From an uncultured Mesonia sp. (GTDB lineage Bacteria; Bacteroidota; Bacteroidia; Flavobacteriales; Flavobacteriaceae): 62,336 nucleotides of DNA. The position numbers and the translations under genes were made by a program. The notes beneath the pieces were generated by a model that ran no database searches, was not told the origin of the DNA, and was given only the letters and a program-made list of their open reading frames with translations. Of the stretch, positions 25,595 to 35,300 are shown one piece after another (the first letter of the stretch is position 1; each line of letters begins with the position of its first letter). The stretch lies in assembly GCA_958296185.1 (NCBI GenBank), contig CATQIB010000027.1:1-62336 (forward strand), given 5' to 3'.

Positions 25595-27685
25595 TTAAAA
25601 GTCGTAGTACCAATTAAATAAGTCGGTTCTAAACCCAAAATTTAACCAAGTAGTAGAGCCCGTAGACGGCAGGAATGTATTTTCAATATCGGGTGTCAAA
25701 TTTCGATAAATAAAATTAGCATACACTTTTAAATTAGTAGCCGGGTTAAGCAAATACCCCAACTCAGTCTCAGCATAAAAAAAGTCTGCGGTGTTCCCTT
25801 GTAGCATTTCGTTTCCTTTTTCACTTATTCGCTGATCTTCACTTCCGTAAATATTTCCGCCGTAAAACGGATCTAAACCTGCTTCCAACTCTAAACCGCG
25901 CTTTCCTAAAATAAATTTAGCATGGCCATACCAGCGTTTTTGCTTATAGCGGGTAATAAATAAAAATTCTCTGAAATTAGCACCCCATAAATGCGCCAAA
26001 GATTGATTGTTATGACCGTAATTTAAAACTACTGTATTATGAGAGTAGGTATAAGGTCGAGCCTGATTATATTCAACCTGTAAATTTAAATTGCGTACGC
26101 CAACAAAGTCATATAATTTGAGCCCCAATTGATAGGCAATCTTGTTTTTGTAACTCTGCTGGCCTCCAAAAATATCTGAAGATGAAAACTCATCGATCAT
26201 CAATTGGGTATAAGCATTTATTTGATTTGAAAATTTGTATTTGGCATCAAGACCGATCAAGGCATTTCCTCCTCTAGAACCTGTTGAAAATTCTATGGCA
26301 CGGTAAAAAATAACCGGATTCAAGTAGTTAAAATCAAAACCTCGATCGTTGTCGTTTTCCCATAGTACAGATTCAAACAATCCTATATTTAATCGCTTGC
26401 TTACATTGTAGCTTAAATGATGAGTGGCCATATATTTTGTTCGAAAAGAGCCAGACTCTGTAACCGCAGGCCTTATATCACGCAGACTCATCCAAATATT
26501 GGTATATTTTATTTTCCAAAAACTGGTGTTAATTTTAAAAAAAGGGTACGGACTTGCATTATCGCTCAATAGCATAGAACGATAACCGTCGCCAATAAAG
26601 TTTTTGCCATGTCCTAATTGTAAATTAAAATAATTATTTGGGGTGTAAGAAATATAACCTTCTGCGATAGGATAATCGTAGCTATCGGTTCTAAAATCTT
26701 TTGCAATTCCCCTTGCAGGTATCACTGCAGGATTTCCGCCATCTGGACGAATACTATTAGCGTACTCATTAAAATAGTTGGCAAAGCGTCCTTGACTCTC
26801 ATAAACCGCTGCATAAAAATTAAACTTAGCGCCAATCCCTCCTTGTATTACAGCGGCGCGAGTATTATTGTAAGTCGAATTAAAATCAGCGTCAAAATCT
26901 TTACCTATTTGAAGGTCTGCCGCAACATCTGCGGTAAACCAGTAATCTTCGGTTTGTAAACGCACCAGATGCTCATTAAAAAACTTTTTACCAAACCACG
27001 ACTTTAGAGGTAATTTTAGTTTTTCATGTTCGGTTTTAAAATCATAGTAAGCATTAACACGATTGTAAGTCATCGGCTTGACCGAAGTATGAGCATTACT
27101 TCCTATCTGATTTAACCCCTTATCGAACCGATTATATATTTCGTGCGAAAACGGAATATTGATTTGGCTTTCATATTCCGGATTTGTATAGGGCACTTTA
27201 GCTTGGTTGACTAAATCGTATTCTTGAAGTTTAATTTCTTGACTTCCTTTGTTGATTGCCTTTTCTTGAACAGTTTTGTTTGGTGCTTCTAAAGGTAGTT
27301 TTATAGGATAGCGAAACTGCATATAGGTGGGTTTGCCGTTAAAAACCGCTGGTTTCAGTTTAGGGAATGAGTTAAAGCTGCGGTACACCTCGTCTTTCAA
27401 GGTTTTATGAACGCTGGTCACATAAAGCACATTAAAACTACCTGTTTTATCAACCTCGAATAATACATCGATTTGAGTTTCTATATCCTTCAGATTGGCT
27501 GGTATATTAAAATTTTCATACACCAATTCGTTTAATCGCTCATAAAAGCAATTTTCTATTTCCTTTTCGGATTGAGTAGCACAAGAATCAAAAACGGGAA
27601 ATTGCTCTATTCTTTGGGTAGTTTGTTGAGCCAAAGTTAGGTTACCCAGTAAAAGCGTGAAGAAAAGCAAATTGAATTTACCCAT
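25595..27685 (-). CDS. remB: gliding motility protein RemB, TonB_C-like domain plus outer-membrane barrel
   Basis: A 696-residue secreted protein: signal peptide (about 1-19, NLTLAQ), a domain at about 29-135 alignable with the TonB C-terminal domain of the adjacent gene, then a long beta-barrel-like region rich in aromatic strands (GHGKNFIGDGYRSMLLSDN, YSHNTVVLNYGHN), ending with NFGFRTDLFNWYYDF. Length, features and position after sprA-gcvH-vanZ-tonB agree with Flavobacterium johnsoniae RemB, required for full gliding over surfaces. It has its own canonical promoter behind a terminator. The name rests on recalled synteny and family resemblance. Confidence 0.82.
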   Translation of the reverse strand: MGKFNLLFFTLLLGNLTLAQQTTQRIEQFPVFDSCATQSEKEIENCFYERLNELVYENFNIPANLKDIETQIDVLFEVDKTGSFNVLYVTSVHKTLKDEVYRSFNSFPKLKPAVFNGKPTYMQFRYPIKLPLEAPNKTVQEKAINKGSQEIKLQEYDLVNQAKVPYTNPEYESQINIPFSHEIYNRFDKGLNQIGSNAHTSVKPMTYNRVNAYYDFKTEHEKLKLPLKSWFGKKFFNEHLVRLQTEDYWFTADVAADLQIGKDFDADFNSTYNNTRAAVIQGGIGAKFNFYAAVYESQGRFANYFNEYANSIRPDGGNPAVIPARGIAKDFRTDSYDYPIAEGYISYTPNNYFNLQLGHGKNFIGDGYRSMLLSDNASPYPFFKINTSFWKIKYTNIWMSLRDIRPAVTESGSFRTKYMATHHLSYNVSKRLNIGLFESVLWENDNDRGFDFNYLNPVIFYRAIEFSTGSRGGNALIGLDAKYKFSNQINAYTQLMIDEFSSSDIFGGQQSYKNKIAYQLGLKLYDFVGVRNLNLQVEYNQARPYTYSHNTVVLNYGHNNQSLAHLWGANFREFLFITRYKQKRWYGHAKFILGKRGLELEAGLDPFYGGNIYGSEDQRISEKGNEMLQGNTADFFYAETELGYLLNPATNLKVYANFIYRNLTPDIENTFLPSTGSTTWLNFGFRTDLFNWYYDF

Positions 27686-27709
27686 AGATTTAAAAATAAG
27701 TTAAATACG

Positions 27710-27741
27710 CAAATGTAAAACTAAGTGGCTTATAGCGCAAA
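27710..27741 (-). promoter_or_regulatory. remB promoter: TTTG-N20-TACATTTG
   Basis: On the minus strand TTTG (27741-27738) is followed after 20 nt by TACATTTG (27717-27710), matching the Bacteroidota -33/-7 elements. It would start transcription about 15-20 nt before the remB ATG. Confidence 0.7.
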
Positions 27742-27778
27742 GCTTAGCGTCTAAAATTAAGACTTTAAAAACCATAAA

Positions 27779-27806
27779 AAAAGCCTTCAAATTCTTGAAG
27801 GCTTTT
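27779..27806 (-). terminator. intrinsic terminator after the tonB gene
   Basis: A perfect 12-bp stem AAAAGCCTTCAA / TTGAAGGCTTTT with a 4-nt loop; on the minus strand a T-rich tract follows. It closes the ruvA-sprA-gcvH-vanZ-tonB run. Confidence 0.92.
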
Positions 27807-27825
27807 ATATTGAATAAGATTAAGA

Positions 27826-28548
27826 TTAATCTTGCACTTGAAAAATAATAGGAAGTGAGTACAAAACACCAACTGGTTTACCACGTTGCTTACCGGGCAC
27901 CATATTAGGCAACATTCCTACAACACGCTCGGCTTCTTTTTGCAACCTTGGGTGCGGAGCTCTAGCTTGAACACCTACAACCTTTCCGTTTCTGTCAATT
28001 TTAAATCTTACGTATACTCTATTTACACCAGACAAGCCAAGTTCTGAACCAAGATCTGTATTAAATTTACTATTTACAAAATTCTTGATTTTATCAGACA
28101 TACACTTCTTACGATCGGCGTTAGTTTTATATTTTTCACAGCCAGGAAATAAAGGAACATCCTCAATAGCCGTAAAGGGAACATCCTCAATCACTTCTTC
28201 TGGCCCTTCTTCTACCTCTGCTACTTCAACTATTTCTGGCTCATCTGTAACCTCGGTAGACTCAATAATTTCTTCCTCGATTTCTACATCATCCTCAACT
28301 ACTTCGATCACCTCTGGTGCTGGTGGCGGTGGCGGTGGTGGCGGTGGTGGGGTTTGTATCTCGGTAATGGGCACATCTTCTTCCTCTAGTTGGTCAAATT
28401 GCACAACTCCTTGGTCAATGGCTTCTTTGTCATAAGTTTTCCACTCAATGGCACGCCAAGTAATCAAGAGCATTAGAATAAGACCAATTTGGAAGAACAA
28501 AACACTTTTTCTCCCTAAATCTTTCTTTGGATTCTTTTTTGGTTTCAT
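27826..28548 (-). CDS. energy transducer TonB family protein
   Basis: A 240-residue TonB-like protein: cytoplasmic basic start (KPKKNPKKDLGRKS), one transmembrane helix (about 15-33), a periplasmic linker with a run of ten prolines then Glu/Val-rich repeats, and a C-terminal domain (134-240) with FPGCEKYKT, VYVRFKIDRNGKVVGVQ and KPVGVLYSLPIIFQV. TonB couples the proton-motive force of ExbBD to outer-membrane receptors. No exbB/exbD is adjacent. Its C-terminal domain is alignable to the RemB N-domain encoded downstream. Confidence 0.93.
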   Translation of the reverse strand: MKPKKNPKKDLGRKSVLFFQIGLILMLLITWRAIEWKTYDKEAIDQGVVQFDQLEEEDVPITEIQTPPPPPPPPPPAPEVIEVVEDDVEIEEEIIESTEVTDEPEIVEVAEVEEGPEEVIEDVPFTAIEDVPLFPGCEKYKTNADRKKCMSDKIKNFVNSKFNTDLGSELGLSGVNRVYVRFKIDRNGKVVGVQARAPHPRLQKEAERVVGMLPNMVPGKQRGKPVGVLYSLPIIFQVQD

Positions 28549-28595
28549 AACTTGAGTTTAACGAATTGCTAATGTAAATATTTTTTAATAAAAAT

Positions 28596-29012
28596 CTAAA
28601 AGTTTAACTTCTTTTCTTGTTTCTCGGGCTTCATCAAATAGCCTGAAACCCAATATGCGACCATCACGCCGGCAGAATTGGCCAAAATATCCCAATAATC
28701 AAAAGTTCTGTAACTTGTAAGACTTTCTTGTAACACTTCAATAAAAATGCCAAAAATGATTACGAGTAAAGAAACTATTTTTTTAATTGAAATAAACCTG
28801 GTGTTTTTAACTGCTTTAAAGACGTACCAAATCCATAAAAAGCTTAAAACAAAATAGGCCGTAAAATGAAAAATCTTATCGGCCTGATTGATTTGAACTT
28901 TTGGTAAACCTTGCGTACTCGTTAAAGAAAGGTAAAGTATGCACAAGGTATTAACCAAAGCAAGAACGAGTAAAAGTTTAGCTGGCAATAAGTTCTTTAT
29001 AAGCTTCTGCAT
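28596..29012 (-). CDS. VanZ family membrane protein
   Basis: A 138-residue inner-membrane protein with four hydrophobic helices and the VanZ-like pattern DKIFHFTAYFVLSFLW (His near helix 2), IFGIFIEVLQE and RTFDYWDILANSAGVMVAYW. The founding member gives low-level teicoplanin resistance; most homologues have no known role. The ATG at 29012 overlaps gcvH by 35 nt; a TTG at 28988 would cut the overlap to 11 nt. It is conserved between gcvH and tonB in the gliding locus. Confidence 0.85.
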   Translation of the reverse strand: MQKLIKNLLPAKLLLVLALVNTLCILYLSLTSTQGLPKVQINQADKIFHFTAYFVLSFLWIWYVFKAVKNTRFISIKKIVSLLVIIFGIFIEVLQESLTSYRTFDYWDILANSAGVMVAYWVSGYLMKPEKQEKKLNF

Positions 29013-29358
29013 CTAATAGATCTTCTATTTCTTCTTGGTTGCTTATTTTAATTTTAATAATCCAGCCTTCGGTATACGGATCTGTATTTACATTCTCTGG
29101 CTCGTCTTCTAGTCCTTCGTTGAACTCGATGATTTCACCACTCAAAGGCAAAAACAAATCAGAAACGGTTTTAACGGCCTCTACACTACCAAAAACCTCA
29201 TCTTTGGCTAATTCTTCGCCTTCTGTTTCTACCTCAACATATACAATATCACCTAGCTCGCTTTGCGCGAAATCGGTTATACCCACAGTAGCAACATCAC
29301 CGTCAATTTTAACCCACTCGTGGTCTTTGGTGTACTTTAATTCATTTGGAATGTTCAT
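28978..29358 (-). CDS. gcvH: glycine cleavage system H protein
   Basis: GcvH carries the lipoyl-bound aminomethyl group between the P, T and L proteins of glycine decarboxylase. The 126-residue protein has KYTKDHEWVKIDGD at the start and the lipoylation site GSVEAVKTVSDLFLPLSGEI, the Lys being near residue 63. None of gcvP, gcvT or lpd is nearby; its position after sprA is a recurrent Flavobacterial arrangement rather than a metabolic cluster. It overlaps vanZ. Confidence 0.97.
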   Translation of the reverse strand: MNIPNELKYTKDHEWVKIDGDVATVGITDFAQSELGDIVYVEVETEGEELAKDEVFGSVEAVKTVSDLFLPLSGEIIEFNEGLEDEPENVNTDPYTEGWIIKIKISNQEEIEDLLDAEAYKELIAS

Positions 29359-29392
29359 AATATTAACTGATTTAATTTATAGTTGTGTTTTT

Positions 29393-32300
29393 TTAATTTC
29401 CGAAATTGTATCGAAGGGTTATACCCGAACGTATAGTTGTGGTAGGAAAAGCGGTAGAGATAGCATACTGCGAAAAAGTATGATCATAATAAAATATGGC
29501 CGTTAAATTTTTTGACAATGCATAATCTGCCGTAAAATATACACTCCACAAATCCTGACCCGCCGTGGTTTGACTATTAGCAAAATCTAAATACCTTATG
29601 ATAGATTCATTTCTTCTAAAAGAAATATCGGCTTTAAGGTTTAAATCACTTCTAATAATTCGGTTGTTACCTCCTACCTTTGTGGTAAAGCTTAAATCTT
29701 GAACACGGTAACCTAAACCAAAGATATATTCGTTTCCTTGCACTTCGGTCAATAAATTATTATCAAAACTCAAAGAAAGTTGTCTATCTCTTCTGATTTC
29801 AGTTGAAAGCTTAATGCTATTTTTCAACTCCATATCAACCTTAATTAAAGGTGAAAATTGCTCACTTAAATTAATGTTTGAAATTAAAAACGGATTTTTG
29901 AAATTTCCTGATTGGTCCAGGTTGGTTACACTGTACGGATTGGTTCTATCATAATCTAGATTACTTTGAAATTGATTGATACTGTACAGCGAAGTATATC
30001 CGTGCTGCAGGGTAAATCTTCTAAAAGTATCTTTAAACCATTTAATGCGCATAAGACCCGTGTACTTTAAAGTCCAGTTAGGCAAAGGTACATCTCTAAA
30101 GGCACCTAAACTAATATCTTGAGCATCTTTACCTGTATAAGCAGACAAAAAGGAAGGTAACAATACTGCTTGACTAGTTCTTCCAAAACCTTTAGGAAAT
30201 CCTGTTTCTTGGTTAATGTTAGCTGGATCTGACAGATCTATACCGGCTTTACGTGCCAAACGGTTGGCAACGGCAAGTCTATTCTCCCTAAACTGCTCAA
30301 AAGCTTCCGATCGCTCCTTAGTACTTTCTGAAAAAGCTGAGCTAATCATAATAGTAGAGATATTAAAATTACCAAAGCTATTAGGAGCTAGCGATCTGTA
30401 TTGCAAATCGTCTTGATTTACACGGTAATTTTCGGCATAATTCTCAGAATAAACCCTATTAGCGTTTAAGTCTAAGGTAAGGCCTGGCAACAATCCAATA
30501 TTAGCCTGAACACCCAAATTACGTGTTTCATTCTCTGTATATTGCTCATTAAATTCTTGGTAGGTGGTAAGCCAACCTCTTCTTGCTGCACGCTCGCGAA
30601 TATCATTTTGACCTCCAAAAACAAAACCTGCACTGGGTTTTAAAGTTCCTAAAAAACCGATATCGTTGGTATAACCTGGTAAAAACATACCATTGGTTTC
30701 TTGGTAATTAAAAGTAAGGCGTTTTAAAGCAGTCACCACGTCTATACCCGTATTTAAAACGCGGTCACCAAAACTCAACTCTTCATCATCTGTATTTGCG
30801 GCATTTGTGCCACCACTTCTTGAAAACCCAAGCGCGTTGGCCGGTCGAGCATTCATATTGATAGCCGATTTATTATTATTCCCTCCTTTTTTCTTTAAGC
30901 CTATATAATCGTAAAGAGTACCCATTTCTACCGTACCGTTTATTTGGTGGGTGTTGGCATTCTGAATAGTATTTCCTAAATCAGGGATACCTGGTAAATC
31001 TCGTAAGATTTGAGATCCGCGTTGCCACTGAAAATTACCCGTATATGAATAGGTTGCTCTTAAAAATTTTAGGAATGGGAATTTCTCAAAAGGCAACTCA
31101 TAATTTACTTGTAAATTTTGGTTAAAGCTATTGGGATCTCCTATCGCAAAAAAGTCATCCCACACCCCAACGCTATTATCTTGCCTATTTTCCTCATCTA
31201 TATAATTACGTACTATTCGATTGGTATTTGCCGAGAGTACAAAATTTAAAGATTTAGTTAATTGATGATTGATAGCATATTGGTAATCAAGTGTATAATT
31301 ACGCTGATATAATTTAGGTAAACCCAAAGAACCCGGCGGCAGATTAATTTCTCTAAAACGTTGCTCGTTATACTGGCGTAAAATGGTGCTTGAAGCGGAT
31401 AAATTGGTAGGTAATAAATTAAAATTGAAATCTTTAAGCGGCTGATAATAATCACTACTATCTAAAACAGCAATGTTTTTAAAAGGCTCTACCGTAACTT
31501 TTGGAGGAGCGTACTCATAGGTGGCACCTACATTCACATTTTGGTTTAAAGCTTCTGCAATTTCAAAATCACGATGATCTTCTTGATTATAGGTACCAGA
31601 AAAAGTAAAGTTTTCTACATCAATAGGAAGCGGTACTTTATCTTGATTCTGTCTTTCTTTTCGCAGACCAATAACACTAACACTTTGACGCTTTGTATAG
31701 TCCTCGGCCCGTTCTTGCAATTCTCTTTTACGCTCGGGTGTAGCATTATCTAACAGCGTCTCTAACTCCAAATCTAAATATTCTGGATCAAATTGAGGAG
31801 TGATTAACTCTTCTCCTCGGCTGTAACTAAACGGAACTTTTACCCCCCATTTTTTAGGTAGTAATTGCCCCATATTTAAGCTGGTTACCACATCATACTG
31901 TTTCACATCTTCCCTACTGCGTTGGTTAGGCCCTTGTTCTATACTTCCAAAGCCAACGGTGCTTCGCTTTCCTGTAGCGCTTACACTAGCGAAATCGGCT
32001 AGGTTGGTATCCATATTTACAATTGCTGCCCATCCACCTTCATTTTTCATATCAGAAAGGCGTAACTCATTAAACCAGACCTCACCACTAGCCTGTGTTG
32101 TACCAGTATTTTTTAATCCTAACATCAGCATACGGATATCGCCAAAAGTTGGATTCCCCTTTATACCCACCTTCATCTCTCCAGAAGTATTCCCAGTGAT
32201 AGGTTGCAGGTCTTTATTGAAATAATTTAGCTGTCCTGGGTTAAAATTAGGGTTTCCTATAACCAATGATTTTATTTGCTGCAATAAAGCTAGCGGCAGC

Positions 32301-35300
32301 TTCAAGTCATTTTCTATTGGCCATACATCTCGAGGCACAGTTGAATTTAAATCGCTTACTTTTAGCGGTATTTCTACTTGATAGAAGTTATCGGTAAAAT
32401 CTGTACCCATACGTATAAAAGCCGATAACTCTCCATCGAATAAAGCTGGTTCTGGAGCGGGTAACGACTCAGCATGCAAGAACATTTCTAAATTTTCAAA
32501 TTGACGCATATCAATCTGAAAATTTTTATAAACCGCACGCGAATCATTGGGTTTTAAGTTTTTAACCACTAAAGACATAGATTGCTCGTCTTCTCGCACG
32601 CGCTGATTATTATCGATTAATTCCTCTCGTACCACTCCTGGTGGTGTTACATAATCTGAAGTTTGCTCTTTACTTACAGCTGTCACTTCAAATATAGTAC
32701 CGGTAGTAATTTCGGGATCGGTGCCGTCGGGAACCACGGCTTGGTTGTAGCGTCTATAATCACCGCGTACCAAATCTAAACTTCCAAATCTTAAAGTTAC
32801 CTCTTTTTCAAATCCGCTAAGGAACATTCGCATAAAACGAATAGAGCGCAAATCTGCGATACCATTTACCGCAAACTGACTTTCGGTGCGTAAGGGTATT
32901 TTAAACTGTACCCAGCGCACATCCATTTGTTTCCCGTTTTGTAAAGTGGTGGTTAAGGTTTTTACATCGGTAATGTAATCATAGTCAACCCCAGCAAAAC
33001 TTGCGGTGTTATTCTCAACACTCATATTTCTAAATACAGGAACTTTATACTCAAAGTAACTGTCTATAGTATTCATGGTATTGTCGCGATTGATATCTTC
33101 TACAGAAGGAACGGTCGTTCTCCCTCTATTGTTTTGCCCCACTTCTGTGGGACTGTTACCTTGCAAACCATTGTATTTTTTGTAGCGCTCTAAAATATTT
33201 CCCGTAGCACTTAAATAAAATTCATAGTTATCGTTTGCAGGATCTTCTAATCCAGCAAACTGCGGGAATTGCAGACTTTCTTCGCTATCGTCTAGACCGT
33301 CAAGACCAAGGTCTTGATTCACCCTTTGTTGACCTTCTGTATCAAAGGCATAAACCAAAGATTGATTACTTGGCACTTTTCCGAAAGCCGTTTCTAGGGT
33401 ATTCTCTGTCGATCCGTCAACTGGCAATCCGTTCTCATATTGTTTTCTACCGTCTTTTAAAATATCTTCACTTATATTTCCCAGATTAAGCGTTATTAAG
33501 CCTTCATTAATACTTGCATTTTCTTGGTAAATAAACGGATCCATCACCCAGAATTCGATAAACTCAACATTTGAACGCTCAAAATCTGTAGTAGTAATCT
33601 CACGCATTATTCCTCCAAAATTTTCTTTGGGGTTAGGAAGTGTATTATCGGTCGCAGCCGGATTAAAATTATACTGGCCACGCTCTTGCGGATTAAAGTT
33701 TAAATCTAAAGTATAGATGGCTTGGGTCTGCCCTTGAACGATATCGGTGTCTGGAAAAATTTCATCTATAAATACACGGCGTGTTGCATAAGATGATAGG
33801 TCATTATCGCTAATACCTGAAGGTCGCTGATTGGTGTAAAATATAGGATCTATGGTGTACCAAGATAAGTGAGCCCGTTTGTAGGTAGAAGCCAAATCGT
33901 TATTGCTGCGCTCTCCCCCAAAACCTAGTGGAGCACTTGACAAGAACCAAGATAACGGACTCATTACTGAAATTGAAGTTTGAGACGCTTCAAAATCATC
34001 TACATAACTGGTGGCTACACCGTTAAAATTATCACCCTTAGGGCTACCTGGGTGCAAATAAGCGAACTCACCACGTACAGAAAAATTAGAAGGCACATCG
34101 GTATCTATGTTGGGTAGTTTATTCACCAATCGCGTAAAGAAAGGAACCTCTGTTGAGTAGTTCAAATTAAAGCCATACATCGAGTTGTTTATAGGCTCAT
34201 AACTGTAATTTGCTTTCTGGGTTAGCGGTCGCTCATTCAGGTTTAAATAAGTAGCACCAATAATAAAGTTTTTATTGAATTCGTGTTGTATATCTAAGCC
34301 GGTAAAACGCTTGGTTTGCTGTCCAAAAAGCGCATTATTTTCAGTTGAAACTTGAATTGGCGTATCTGAGGCCAATAAAGCTTCATCTAAAATATTTACT
34401 CTACCTAGTTGATAGTCTACCGTATAGTCTACTCCCTCTTGCAATGTTCTCCCTCCTGCGGTTACTACCACAGAGCCTTGAGGCACGTTAAAAGCACCAA
34501 TTGGGATTCCTCCTTGACCACTTGACTTATAACTACCTTTTAACTGAAATTTATTCTTATCGGCTTCTTCTTGCTCTGCCTGAATTTTTGTAGTGGTGTA
34601 CAAACTTCTAAAAACATATTTCTTTTGGTTGGCGTTATAACTTAGCGGATTTTCGTAATCTTCTGGACCTCCGTTTGGGGTATTATCAAGTTTATTGAAA
34701 AGATACTCACCAAAAGGTTCTACACTGGTAAAAATAACCCGACCGTTTTGCGTATCAATAGTTAGGCCATCTACAAAATCAAAAAATCCGTCACCGTCTT
34801 GAACAGGGTCGTTATTTAAGTTTAAATTATCTAGATTAAAAACACGCAACAAAGTTTTGTCTTCTACATCTGGTGGTAAATTGGCATTCGCCACTCCCTT
34901 GATGTAGTTTAAGGGTTGAGGATCTGTATAAAGTATATTAAATCTAAAATCTTCTTTTTCAATTTGAAAAGCATCCAAACTATAGATGTTCTTCATCATT
35001 AAATCCCAAACTGGTTCGTTCACATTGGTAATAGGACTTTTAAGCATTTTAACTACCAAATTTTGACTCACGGCCACTTGGTTTTGGTTGTTAGGATCTG
35101 TACCCGTGTTTTGCCCCTGGGTAGCTGGCACCCCATCATTTGCAAATTCACCCACTTGATAAACCTGACCGTTTACGGTAAATTGAAAAGCTACAGCCAA
35201 CATCTCATCATTATTGATACGCTGGTTTAGCGAAACATACCCCAATTGTGGATGCAAAGTATACTCAGAAGGCTGTAATTGCCGTGCATTTTCTAATTTG

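Noticed and set aside
28322..28352. GGTGGC-type tandem triplets resembling a microsatellite
   Set aside because: It is simply the codons for the ten-proline linker of TonB.
28085..28435. 116-codon plus-strand frame opposite the tonB gene, Ser/Thr/Gly-rich
   Set aside because: It is the antisense of a low-complexity Pro/Glu-rich coding region; no domain or start context, while the TonB frame is complete.
29039..29506. 155-codon plus-strand frame across gcvH and the sprA 3' end
   Set aside because: Antisense of gcvH and sprA; composition is biased Ser-rich and no family is recognisable.
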